NCBI GenBank assembly: GCA_032622095.1
Contig: CP136063.1
Coordinates: 148,605,379 to 148,669,378 of the forward strand
Length of the DNA stretch: 64,000 nt
DNA from: Siphonodentalium dalli
Taxonomy: Eukaryota; Mollusca; Scaphopoda; Gadilida; Siphonodentaliidae
Direction of reading: 5' to 3'
Part shown: piece by piece, positions 45,501 to 56,777 of the stretch
Numbering within the stretch: position 1 is the stretch's first letter
How the letters are laid out: each line of letters starts with the position of its first letter
Notes under the pieces: model-generated
Seen by the model: the letters and a program-made list of their open reading frames with translations, nothing else
Database searches by the model: none
What the model was told of the DNA's origin: nothing
Program-made: the position numbers and the translations under genes

Positions 45501-48500
45501 CGTCTGCGCATGCGCGAAGCTGGCATCGCAAGGGCTCGGCGACCCGATAAAATTCGTATCCGGGGCAAGATACATTCACATAGCAAATTTCAAGTCCATA
45601 GCTCCACCCGTTTCCGAAATCTCGTCTGCGCATGCGCGAAGCGGGCGCCACACGGGCTCGCCAATACGACAACGGCGACCGCCTGGTCAAACTACACACA
45701 CGTACCAAGTTTCGTCCCGATCGGTCGAGAATCGTAGATTTGTATTAATGACAGACAAACAGACAGACAAACAGACAGACAGACATAGGTCTTCAAAATA
45801 TATATTAGACTAGCCGATGAGCCCGACGTTGTCCGGGCTATTCAAAAACCAAATTTCAAGTCCGGGCTATTCAAAAACCAAATTTCAAGTCGATAGCTCT
45901 ACCTGTTTCCGAGATGTGGTGTGCGCATGCGCGAAGCTGGCGTTGCACGGGCTCGGCGACCCTATAAAATTCGTATCCGGGGCAAGATACATTCACATAC
46001 CAAATTTCAAGCCAATAGCTCCACCCGTTTCCTAGATCTCGTCTGCGCATGCACGAAGCTGGCGTCACACGTGCTCGGCGACCCGATAAAATTCGTATCC
46101 AGGGCAAGATACATTCACATACCAAATTTCAAGTCGATAGCTATTCAAAAAACAAATTTCAAGTCGATAGCTATTCAAAAACCAAATTTCAAGTCGATAG
46201 CTCCACCCGTTTCCGAGATCTGGTCTGCGCATGCGCGAAGCTAGCGTCGCACGGGCTCGGCAACCCGATAAAATTCGTATCGGGGCAAGATACATTCACA
46301 TACCAAATTTCAAGTCGATAGCTCCACCCGTTTCCTTGATCTCGTCTGCGCATGTGCAAAGCTGGCGTCGCACGGGCTCGGCGACCCGATAAAACTCGTA
46401 CCAAATTTCAAGTCCATAGCTTTACCCAGCCCGACATTGTCCGGGCTATTCAAAAACCAAATTTCAAGTCGATAGCCATACCCGTTTCCGAGATCTGGTC
46501 TGCGCATGCGCGAAGCTGGCGTCGCACGGGCTCGGCGACCCGATAAAATTCGTATCCGGGGCAAGATACATTCACATACCAAATTTCAAGTCGATAGGTG
46601 CACCCGTTTCCGATATCTCGTATGCGCGAAGCTGGCGTCGCACGGGCTCGGCGACCCGATAAAATTTGTATCCGGGGCAAGATACATTCACAATCCAAAT
46701 TTCAAGTCGATAGCTCCACCCGTTTCCGAGATCTCGTCTGCGCATGCGCGAAGCTGGCATCGCACGGGCTCGGCGACCCGATAAAATTCGTATCCGGGGC
46801 AAGATACATTCACATAGCAAATTTCAAGTCCATAGCTCCACCCGTTTCCGAGATCTCGTCTGCGCATGCGCGAAGCTGGCATCGCACGGGCTCGGCGACC
46901 CGATAAAATTCGTATCCGGGGCAAGATACATTCACATAGCAAATTTCAAGTCCATAGCTCCACCCGTTTCCGAAATCTCGTCTGCGCATGCGCGAAGCGG
47001 GCGCCACACGGGCTCGCCAATACGACAACGTCGACCGCCTGGTCAAACTACACACACGTACCAAGTTTCGTCCCGATCGGTCGAGAATCGTAGATTTGTA
47101 TTAATGACAGACAAACAGACAGACAAACAGACAGACAGACAGAGGTCTTCAAAATATATATTAGACTAGCCGATGAGCCCGACGTTGTCCGGGCTATTCA
47201 AAAACCAAATTTCAAGTCCGGGCTATTCAAAAACCAAATTTCAAGTCGATAGCTCTACCTGTTTCCGAGATGTGGTGTGCGCATGCGCGAAGCTGGCGTT
47301 GCACGGGCTCGGCGACCCGATAAAATTCGTATCCGGGGCAAGATACATTCACATACCAAATTTCAAGTCGATAGGTGCACCCGTTTCCGATATCTCGTAT
47401 GCGCGAAGCTGGTGTCGCACGGGCTCGGCGACCCGATAAAATTTGTATCCGGGGCAAGATACATTCACAATCAAAATTTCAAGTCGATAGCTCCACCCGT
47501 TTCCGAGATCTCGTCTGCGCATGCGCGAAGCTGGCATCGCACGGGCTCGGCGACCCGATAAAATTCGTATCCGGGGCAAGATACATTCACATAGCAAATT
47601 TCAAGTCCATAGCTCCACCCGTTTCCGAGATCTCGTCTGCGCATGCGCGAAGCTGGCATCGCACGGGCTCGGCGACCCGATAAAATTCGTATCCGGGGCA
47701 AGATACATTCACATAGCAAATTTCAAGTCCATAGCTCCACCCGTTTCCGAAATCTCGTCTGCGCATGCGCGAAGCGGGCGCCACACGGGCTCGCCAATAC
47801 GACAACGTCGACCGCCTGGTCAAACTACACACACGTACCAAGTTTCGTCCCGATCGGTCGAGAATCGTAGATTTGTATTAATGACAGACAAACAGACAGA
47901 CAAACAGACAGACAGACATAGGTCTTCAAAATATATATTAGACTAGCCGATGAGCCCGACGTTGTCCGGGCTATTCAAAAACCAAATTTCAAGTCCGGGC
48001 TATTCAAAAACCAAATTTCAAGTCGATAGCTCTACCTGTTTCCGAGATGTGGTGTGCGCATGCGCGAAGCTGGCGTTGCACGGGCTCGGCGACCCTATAA
48101 AATTCGTATCCGGGGCAAGATACATTCACATACCAAATTTCAAGCCAATAGCTCCACCCGTTTCCTAGATCTCGTCTGCGCATGCACGAAGCTGGCGTCA
48201 CACGTGCTCGGCGACCCGATAAAATTCGTATCCAGGGCAAGATACATTCACATACCAAATTTCAAGTCGATAGCTATTCAAAAACCAAATTTCAAGTCGA
48301 TAGCTATTCAAAAACCAAATTTCAAGTCGATAGCTCCACCCGTTTCCGAGATCTGGTCTGCGCATGCGCGAAGCTAGCGTCGCACGGGCTCGGCAACCCG
48401 ATAAAATTCGTATCGGGGCAAGATACATTCACATACCAAATTTCAAGTCGATAGCTCCACCCGTTTCCTTGATCTCGTCTGCGCATGTGCAAAGCTGGCG

Positions 48501-50950
48501 TCGCACGGGCTCGGCGACCCGATAAAACTCGTACCAAATTTCAAGTCGATAGCTTTACCCAGCCCGACATTGTCCGGGCTATTCAAAAACCAAATTTCAA
48601 GTCGATAGCCATACCCGTTTCCGAGATCTGGTCTGCGCATGCGCGAAGCTGGCGTCGCACAGGCTCGGCGACCCGATAAAATTCGTATCCGGGGCAAGAT
48701 ACATTCACATACCAAATTTCAAGTCGATAGGTGCACCCGTTTCCGATATCTCGTATGCGCGAAGCTGGCGTCGCACGGGCTCGGCGACCCGATAAAATTT
48801 GTATCCGGGGCAAGATACATTCACAATCCAAATTTCAAGTCGATAGCTCCACCCGTTTCCGAGATCTCGTCTGCGCATGCGCGAAGCTGGCATCGCACGG
48901 GCTCGGCGACCCGATAAAATTCGTATCCGGGGCAAGATACATTCACATAGCAAATTTCAAGTCCATAGCTCCACCCGTTTCCGAGATCTCGTCTGCGGAT
49001 GCGCGAAGCTGGCATCGCACGGGCTCGGCGACCCGATAAAATTTGTATCCGGGGCAAGATACATTCACATAGCAAATTTCAAGTCCATAGCTCCACCCGT
49101 TTCCGAAATCTCGTCTGCGCATGCGCGAAGCGGGCGCCACACGGGCTCGCCAATACGACAACGTCGACCGCCTGGTCAAACTACACACACGTACCAAGTT
49201 TCGTCCCGATCGGTCGAGAATCGTAGATTTGTATTAATGACAGACAAACAGACAGACAGACAGACAGAGGTCTTCAAAATATATATTAGACTAGCCGATG
49301 AGCCCGACGTTGTCCGGGCTATTCAAAAACCAAATTTCAAGTCCGGGCTATTCAAAAACCAAATTTCAAGTCGATAGCTCTACCTGTTTCCGAGATGTGG
49401 TGTGCGCATGCGCGAAGCTGGCGTTGCACGGGCCCGGCGACCCTATAAAATTTGTATCCGGGGCAAGATACATTCACATACCAAATTTCAAGCCAATAGC
49501 TCCACCGGTTTCCTAGATCTCGTCTGCGCATGCACGAAGCTGGCGTCACACGTGCTCGGCGACCCGATAAAATTTGTATCCAGGGCAAGATACATTCACA
49601 TACCAAATTTCAAGTCGATAGCTCCACCCGTTTCCGAGATCTGGTCTGTGCATGCGCGAAGCTGGCGTCGCACGGGCTCGGCGACCCGATAAAATTCGTA
49701 TCCGGGGCAAGATACTTTCACATAGCAAATTTCAAGTCGATAGCTCCACCCGTTTCCGAGATCTCGTCTGCGCATACGCTGCACGGTGTCGCACGGGCTC
49801 GCCAATACAACAAGGACGACCTCTTGGTCAAACTACACACACGTACCAAGTTTCGTCCCGATCGGTCGAGAATCGTAGATTTGTATAAATGACAGACATA
49901 CAGACAGACAGAGGTCTTCAAAATATATATGAGATACTAGCCGATGAGCCCGACGTTGTCCGGGCTATTCAAAAACCAAATTTCAAGTCGATAGCTATTC
50001 AAAAACCAAATTTCAAGTTGATAGCTATTCAAAAACCAAATTTCAAGTCGATAGCTCCACCCGTTTCCGAGATCTGGTCTGCGCATGCGCGAAGCTAGCG
50101 TCGCACGGGCTCGGCAACCCGATAAAATTCGTATCCGGGGCAAGATACATTCACATACCAAATTTCAAGTAGATAGCTCCACCCGTTTCCTTGATCTCGT
50201 CTGCGCATGTGCGAAGCTGGCGTCGCACGGGCTCGGCGACCCGATAAAACTCGTACCAAATTTCAAGTCGATAGCTCTACCCGTTTCCGAGATCTGGTCT
50301 GCGCATGCGTGAAGCTGGCGTCGCACGGGCTCGGCGACCCGATAAAATTCGTATCCGGGGCAAGATACATTCACATACCAAATTTCAAGTCGATAGGTGC
50401 ACCCGTTTCCGATATCTCGTATGCGCGAAGCTGGCGTCGCACGGGCTCGGCGACCCAATAAAATTTGTATCCGGGGCAAGATACATTCACAATCCAAATT
50501 TCAAGTCGATAGCTCCACCCGTTTCCGAGATCTCGTCTGCGCATGCGCGAAGCTGGCATCGCACGGGCTCGGCGACCCGATAAAATTCGTCTCCGGGGCA
50601 AGATACATTCACATAGCAAATTTCAAGTCCATAGCTCCACCCGTTTCCGAGATCTCGTCTGCGCATGCGCGAAGCTGGCATCGCACGGGCTCGGCGACCC
50701 GATAAAATTTGTATCCGGGGCAAGATACATTCACATAGCAAATTTCAAGTCCATAGCTCCACCCGTTTCCGAAATCTCGTCTGCGCATGCGCGAAGCGGG
50801 CGCCACACGGGCTCGCCAATACGACAACGTCGACCGCCTGGTCAAACTACACACACGTACCAAGTTTCGTCCCGATCGGTCGAGAATCGTAGATTTGTAT
50901 TAATGACAGACAAACAGACAGACAGACAGAGGTCTTCAAAATATATATTA
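42518..50950 (+). repeat. Higher-order repeats within the satellite
   Basis: Long multi-block units repeat at very high identity: 42518-44087 (1570 bp), 44088-45807 (1720), 45808-47163 (1356), 47164-47940 (777), 47941-49288 (1348), 49289-50950 (1662). Length differences are mostly whole monomers (~122 bp), 30 bp sub-units or blocks lost or gained. The 43276-to-44876 offset, for example, is 1600 = 1570 + 30. This pattern fits unequal exchange and recent amplification. Confidence 0.85.
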
Positions 50951-51612
50951 GACTAGCCGATGAGCCCGACGTTGTCCGGGCTATTCAAAAACCAAATTTC
51001 AAGTCCGGGCTATTCAAAAACCAAATTTCAAGTCGATAGCTCTACCCTTTTCCGAGATCTGGTCTGCGCATGCGCGAAGCTGGCGTCGCACGGGCTCGGC
51101 GACCCGATAAAATTCGTATCTGGGGCAGGATACATTCACATACCAAATTTCAAGTCGATAGCTCCACCCGTTTCCGAGATCTCGTCTGCGCATGCGCGAA
51201 GCTGGCGTCGCACGGGCTCGGCGACCCGATAAAATTCGTATCCGGGGCAAGATACATTCACATAGCAAATTTCAAGTCGATAGCTCCACCCGTTTCCGAG
51301 ATCTCGTCTGCGCATGCGCGAAGCTGGCGTCGCACGGGCTCGGCGACCCGATAAAATTCGTATCCGGGGCAAGATACATTCACATAGCAAATTTCAAGTC
51401 GATAGCTCCACCCGTTTCCGAGATGTCGTCTGCGCATGCGCGAAGCGGGCGCGCACGGGCTCGCCAATACGACAACGTCCACCGCCTGGTCAAACTACAC
51501 ACACGTACCAAGTTTCGTCCCGATCGGTCGAGAATCGTAGATTTGTATAAATGACAGACAAACATACAGACAGACAGACAAACAAACAGAGGTCTTCAAA
51601 ATATATATGAGA

Positions 51613-52020
51613 TTGTGTGTGTGTATATAATTTTTTTTTTTTAATCTGCCTGACTTCTCTGAAGTCTGCTGGTCCTAAACCCAGATAAAGGATGAGGGGA
51701 GTTAAACGAAGTCATAATAAGGGGGTTTTATCTATGCCACCACATTTTTCACCTAAACAATGAATGATGGCCAGTTTATCTCAACATATATTTTCATTCG
51801 GTACTCCACGGATGCCAAAAGTTCCCAGAATTGGTGCATCTAAATGCTCGAATCAGACATCGGTCATTTGTCGACATCACAGAAAGCTGACTCCATCGGC
51901 CATGTTGTTGATTTGGTGACCTTGACACGATCATGTAACGATGCGGGTAACTCTGAACAAAACAAGGTCAGACTCAAACTACTGAATAACCTGAGACAAA
52001 CAGGGTGATCCTATTTACCG
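51613..52020. other. Unassigned sequence between satellite and next exon
   Basis: Starts with GTGTGTGTGT and a T run, then unique-looking sequence. No gene supported. Confidence 0.5.
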
Positions 52021-52076
52021 AGAACAAACCGGAAGTCTAATTGGTGGGAGACAACTCGTGTTCAAAATCATTCAAA
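52021..52076 (+). promoter_or_regulatory. Possible promoter with ETS site
   Basis: ACCGGAAGT at 52028-52036 is a strong ETS/GABP-type core, followed by ATTGG (inverted CCAAT) at about 52041-52045, about 40 bp before the ATG of the next exon. Confidence 0.4.
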
Positions 52077-53346
52077 ATGGCTGAGGAGGAACACATTCTT
52101 CTTGGCCTGACGTGCCACAAATGCCGTCATGGCGATAAACAAAAGGATATAACAAATGTCCGATTAACAGACAACATAGAACACATATTTAAGTATATCC
52201 ACAAGGGTCATTCAGATAGAGCTGGGACGGTTATGCGGTTAACCGTTTAACCACCAACTATGGCCGTGACCGGTCACGGATTTTCCGTGGTCGGTTAACC
52301 GTAACATCACTATTATAGTGTATGATCACTGTGATGGTCAGCTATAACTGGCTATAAGAGGGTTAATCTGTCTCCGTCAATTAAAATGAATCCGAGATTG
52401 ACTGAACAACATCAAACGCGGTGTGTCGGCTCTTTGAAGGCTACATTTAACAGCCTGCCGACGTCAAAACGAAACATCAAAGGGTCAGCACACGTGTGAT
52501 CTTACAACATTGTCACATCGCATGACTCGTATTCAGTATTATTATCAGGAAGATAATTGTTTTTGTTATCAACGACTAGTTATTTCTTGAGACTCCCGGC
52601 CCTTCAATCCATCCCCCCCGGACAACATCACATACCAACGTATATGTAAGTATTTCATTAAGAATAATCAATAAAATATTCCGGAATGTATATTAAACCT
52701 TTCTAGTCGTCACTTCCGTGTCGGTGTGTTCAGCTTCCCGCCCGATCACATATCCCGATGGCGATGGAGTAATTTTACAAGGACAATAAATGAATACAAC
52801 ACAGCCTCACAGGGGAATGACATTGTATATTTATTTTATTCAGTAATAAATTGAAGATGTGTACTTAAATTAGATATGTGATTATGTGTGTCATGGGTGA
52901 CAACTTCTTTGTATAATGGGCAGGAGCCGTTCTCAAACTTACCATGTCAGTGAGCATCACAATCATCGCCGTTCTGCATACTGGGCTTACCCACCCATAA
53001 TAGTACCTATAATATGTGGTTAACCGGTTAATCGCGGTTTTTTGCCGTTCATAACCGGTCACGAAAAACCCATAACCGTCCCAGCTCTACATTCAGACTC
53101 TGTAACGGCGCAATGTCGGGTCAGTTCCGAGTCTTCCGACGCGGAATTGTTCGTCGTGCCGATGGACATTGTAGTTCGTCAGCTTGTCGAACATTTCGGA
53201 GTTATTAAATTCATAGAGTTTACATGCAGCACGCAATCTACAAATGATGTCAAACTCGACCACGTCGATGCTTTCAAAATCCTTAAAATAAAAGAGATTT
53301 GTTTCACACCTCCAAAAGTGGCAAAACATCCAAGTTCAACTTCAAG
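52077..53346 (+). pseudogene. Unrecognised exon split in frame by a hAT element
   Basis: From ATG 52077 (context TTCAAAATGG) the frame reads MAEEEHILLGLTCHKCRHGD and on to IHKGHS at 52216. There the hAT element begins, and its duplicated 8 bp ends at 53097. Reading resumes at 53098 in exactly the same frame (SVTAQCRVSSESSDAELFVV ...) and stays open to STSR, where a donor TTCAAG/gtaggt occurs at 53346. Removing the element and one duplicated 8-mer leaves 389 bp open, phase 2. A CHKC pair is visible but no family is recognised. Phase 2 does not fit UQCRB exon 2. It is either a host exon knocked out in this allele, an old gene relic, or an exon whose hAT is removed in the RNA. Confidence 0.6.
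52217..53089. mobile_element. hAT-like non-autonomous element, 873 bp, perfect 8 bp TSD
   Basis: Ends TAGAGCTGGGACGGTTATG and the complement CATAACCGTCCCAGCTCTA. Flanked by CATTCAGA at 52209-52216 and 53090-53097. Subterminal GGTTAACCG palindromes recur near both ends. No transposase is seen. Confidence 0.95.
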
Positions 53347-53464
53347 GTAGGTTTTCACAGTTTTGCTACTGAACTTTTTTGAACTCATACTATTACTTGA
53401 TTTGGATATATACGTTCAACTCAAAAATATAAACCAATATAGTATGATATGGCTTCTAGACGTT

Positions 53465-53715
53465 TTGTCCCATAGTGTCGTATGCGCCGCAGTCGCCATA
53501 AATTGGCATAATACGTCTGCAAACGCCCACAATAATAATATATAAAGCGCCGACCCACCACCCCATCCCACCACCCATAGTATCGTATGCGCCGCAGGCG
53601 CCCGTAGAACGTTTGCAATGGCCCACAAAAATAATATAAGTGCCCGCCCACCACCCATAGTGTCTTTAATATGCGCCTGCATCCCTGGGAATATGCGCCG
53701 CAACCGCCCACAATA
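53465..53715. repeat. Degenerate ~80-105 bp tandem repeat
   Basis: CCCATAGTGTCGTATGCGCC, or a variant, recurs at about 53470, 53573 and 53653. Each is followed by GCCCACAAWAATAATATA and CGCCCACCACC-like blocks. The minus-strand open frame of 155 codons across it is a product of the repeat. Confidence 0.75.
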
Positions 53716-54640
53716 ATAACTATTCTCTATGTCCCCAATTGCAAACACCCAGTAAAAATCTACACAAAGCGACTTGACTGCTGGAACCAGCAATCTGCGA
53801 ATGCAGTCATGCCAACTTGTAATTGCCATTATTGGTGATGGAATATGGATTACTTTGACAAATAAAGCAATCATTTGTAACAATTCAACTGTAAATATAC
53901 TGGATTTAATATGCTACTTGAATGTATATTTTATGTAACATTACACAACATAAAAGTTGCTTTAAACATTGACCAACTCACCCAATTTTGTTGCATGGGA
54001 TGGACACCGACTGACAAATTGTTGTTTCATATTAATTATCATAAAATATAAAACATAAATTAAATATTCATCATACCAGACTGTGGGGGATTTGATATTC
54101 ACAACTTTGGACATTTTTTCCTACTAACAAAATTAATTCAGATGAAGTTAAACAACATCAAAAATAGACAAACTAAGGGCAGTAGTAACTCAGGTAAAAT
54201 AAATCATAACTGTAAAAGTTAAGGATGGCTATAGCCCTCCTAGTATAGCCTTCCTAGGAAAATCTAGAATAGCCCTCCTGGATTTTCTAGACCGCCAGCC
54301 CTGGTTACAGATAGCCCCGTTGACCCTATTGATGGCAATCAGCCACCAAAATGGGCAGTTTGGACAGGACTAGCCGCTCGCCAGAATTGGTTCCTACGAC
54401 CACAGCGAGTGAGTGACAGTTACTGGACATAAATCGTAATGATATTGTTAAAGTATTTAAGGTTTAAATCGAATTTATATATAGGTATCTAATATAGAAT
54501 CACAAATTTTAAGCACAAAACACAACACACTGGGCATATGTCATCTGTTTCCTATAAATAACATACTCAGCTACAACTCTGGAGTCTGGAGCGATAGAAT
54601 CATTACCGACGCCAAATTGACAGAGTTTGAAACAATTTTT
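53716..54640. other. Intronic sequence with short ATAGCCCTCCT repeats
   Basis: ATAGCCCTCCTAG / ATAGCCTTCCTAG / ATAGCCCTCCTGG recur at 54230-54300. Nothing else is supported. Confidence 0.5.
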
Positions 54641-55190
54641 ATGTGTACCCATACCGGTAAGTTATATAACATAGTATGGTACACATAGTGTCGACGTCCG
54701 GATTGACCACTCGTCGTTCGTCCGTCTTTCCGTAGACACTTTACGTGTAATGCGATAACTCAAACATTTTTTATCCGACCAGAACCAAATTTTGTATATG
54801 GGTTTACAGATCGAGTTTGAATATGGGTTTCATCCTAATTTTATTCACAGAGTTATGGCCCTTTTTCGGCTTAGAATTCACACGTTCTGCCAAAACTCAA
54901 ACATTTTTTATCTGATTGGAACCAAATTTGGTATGTGAGTTTCCCAGCCCAAAATACAGATCAAGTTCAAATATGGGTTTGATCCGATTTATTTTAAAGG
55001 AGTTGTGACCCTCTTTCAAGAAATAAAAACAAATTTTTTTTTTTTTTAGATTGAACTCCTTGCTCAATTTAAAAAAAAGTTTTTTGTTAACTTTTATAAT
55101 AATAATAATAAAAAAATTATTAAAAAGAAAACAAAAAATTGTCATTGACACTTTCATTTGTTTGAATATTATACGATTAATTAGGTGTGA
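54641..55190 (+). repeat. GTCY-headed dispersed element, copy 1
   Basis: Starts ATGTGTACCCATACC, then GTATGGTACACATAGTGTC (self-complementary start), GTCCGGATTGACCACTCGTC, GTTCGTCCGTCTTTCCG, ACTTTACGTGTAATGCGATA. Two ~130 bp units with AACCAAATTTGGTATGTGAG and GAGTTATGGCCCTTTTT cores follow. It ends in a T run and AATAATAATAA tract. Copy 2 is at 60445. Confidence 0.8.
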
Positions 55191-55343
55191 TGTTCTGTTT
55201 TGAAAATAAGATTTTATTGCAATAGTTGCATGTAATGTAATGATATCAATAAATTACCAACATCAAATATCCATAGTATAGGAGAGTTTGTCCCCATATC
55301 CAGTTGTAACTAGCAATCTGATTGGTTACAACGCCACGTTTAA

Positions 55344-56338
55344 TAGGCCTGTAACGATATGCTTGGTCACGATACGATATGTATCGCGATACGGTGCCAA
55401 CGATACGATATGTATCGTGATACGCAAAATTTTATCTCACGAGTAAATAGCTATTCAACACTCCACTTTTGCACAACTCTCAGGTTGAGTTTTAATGATA
55501 GTTTTTCTATTAAATATTACTGTGGACTTTCATAATTGTTTAGTTATACCGGTATGTGTATTGTAGTATGTAGTAATGTAGTATGCTCTTACACATCCAG
55601 AAATACCAGTACAACATGACATATTGATACTGAAGACGGTAAAAGAGTTGAAAAGTTTCTCACCCATCTGTTTATATATCACATAATCACAACAGCTGGC
55701 TGAGAATGATGTCGTTTCAAATGGTGCGACATGTTGGTCGTAACACCAGTCTTGTAAGAGGTTGCCATCGAACATAATTTGCAGATCGTTTTAGTTCTGT
55801 CTGTCTTAATGCATGGCTTTCCATCGTCTTCAAAGGTATACGTCCCAAAACCGAAATACTGCCAGATTTTCGACATGTAGGCCGCTGTCGGATTGACAAG
55901 TTTTAAGCTTTCTTGAGCAGACATCTTTCCACGGCCCACGTGTTGTTGTTTTGCGCAGACGATATATCCAATATACTAGTATTTGATTGATTGAAATCAC
56001 AGCAGTTCTTCAAATTAAACCAATCAGAGCATGGCTTACAGTCTGAGGCTAGGTTACGGAGGTCAGTCATTTCACTTCCGCCAACGTTTGTGTCAAAGGT
56101 CAAAGTGCGAGCTCACGGAAAAAAACGAAATTTACAGATTTATTTCCGATAACACTTCGTAAGCATTCACAGCTTACGGAAACGAACAAGGGGACCCGAT
56201 TGACTTCGGATGGTAACTGCATAATACGGAAGCGGAACTGTATCGTAGTGTATCAAAATTACAGACAAATGAATCGCGTATAGAATCATGAATGACGAAT
56301 CGCGATGAATGAAATCGCGACGAATCGTTACAGGCCTA
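55344..56338 (-). mobile_element. hAT element (995 bp) carrying a BED finger, perfect 8 bp TSD
   Basis: Ends TAGGCCTGTAACGAT and complement ATCGTTACAGGCCTA, flanked by ACGTTTAA at 55336-55343 and 56339-56346. Subterminal ATACGATATGTATCG and GAATCGCGATGAATG repeats are present. The only recognisable coding part is the BED zinc finger below, so it is a deletion derivative of an autonomous hAT. Confidence 0.95.
55679..55924 (-). pseudogene. hAT transposase N-terminus: BED zinc finger
   Basis: From ATG 55924 the frame reads MSAQESLKLVNPTAAYMSKI, then WQYFGFGTYTFEDDG (aromatic BED start), CKLC (the zinc Cys pair) and HHLKRHH (the His pair), the C-x2-C ... H-x4-H arrangement of BED fingers that bind transposon ends. 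It stops soon after the finger (TGA at 55681-55679). The RNase-H-like catalytic domain and the C-terminal dimerisation region are missing from the element. It could encode a small DNA-binding peptide or be the first exon of a lost transposase. Confidence 0.8.
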
Positions 56339-56346
56339 ACGTTTAA

Positions 56347-56636
56347 ATCACCATGTCACCCATCACCCTTGACAGTGGGGTATAAGAGAACGTGCGCAAA
56401 ACATCGGGGATATATGAGCATGTGAAACATCGGGTGTATATGAATGACCCTTGAACTGGCAGTTTCCACCAATCGTGACGTTGCTGTCGCACTCCGAATT
56501 TGACGTCACCTGACGCCGGATCCTTAGGTCAGCTACTGAATTATTCTTATTAAGTTATTGGTGTGAATTAATCGGATAACCTATGAAACACAAACTTAAA
56601 TTAAGGAGACATGGTTATTGTTGTGGAGACAAAATC
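56347..56636. other. Intronic sequence
   Basis: GTATAAGAGAACGTGCGCAA and ATATATGAGCATGTG / TATATGAATGACCC segments look locally duplicated. Nothing coding. Confidence 0.4.
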
Positions 56637-56777
56637 GTTATCTCCAGCAACATCGTGGGGTACATGGAGATTTAATACCTGGAGGTCTCTTTTTGAACCC
56701 CTCGGCTCCGCCTCGGGGGTCAAAATCGACATCCAGGTATTAAATCTCCATGAACCCCCGATGTTGCCGAAGATAAC
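56637..56777. repeat. 141 bp hairpin with GC-rich tip
   Basis: GTTATCTCCAGCAACATCG at the left pairs with CGATGTTGCCGAAGATAAC at the right. CATGGAGATTTAATACCTGGA pairs with TCCAGGTATTAAATCTCCATG. The loop itself contains GAACCCCTCGG / CCTCGGGGGTC. The arms are nearly complete complements. Confidence 0.9.

Larger units (their letters stand above)
37475..51612 (+). repeat. Satellite array: 122 bp monomers in 16 head-to-tail blocks
   Basis: Each block has a head (GACTAGCCGATGAGCCCGAC then GTTGTCCGGGCTATTCAAAA), one to several 122 bp monomers (CAAATTTCAAGTCGATAGCT ... CCGTTTCCGAGATCTCGTCT ... TGCGCATGCGCGAAGC ... GGCGACCCGATAAAATTCG ... GGGGCAAGATACATTCACAT), and a tail (GCTCGCCAATACGACAAC ... 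AAGTTTCGTCCCGATCGGTC ... GACAGACAGACA ... AGGTCTTCAAAATATATAT). Block starts: 37475, 39222, 39831, 40429, 41064, 41432, 42518, 43154, 44088, 44724, 45808, 47164, 47941, 49289, 49933, 50951. A 30 bp sub-unit (GCTATTCAAAAACCAAATTT) is itself tandem in some blocks. A hAT element lies inside block 1. The many R/K-rich open frames on both strands are repeat products; 122 is not a multiple of 3, so each monomer is read in a different frame. Confidence 0.95.

Noticed and set aside
37559-51554. Dozens of 60-189-codon R/K-rich open frames on both strands
   Set aside because: They arise because the 122 bp monomer has few stops. 122 is not a multiple of 3, so each monomer is read in a new frame, and the same peptides appear in all frames and on both strands.
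37475-51612. CRISPR-like array
   Set aside because: Repeats are 122 bp and contiguous, without unique spacers, in eukaryotic DNA.
53416-53883. 155-codon minus-strand frame
   Set aside because: It covers a degenerate tandem repeat, and repeated peptide blocks (MGGCGAYSQGC-like) show it is a product of the repeat.
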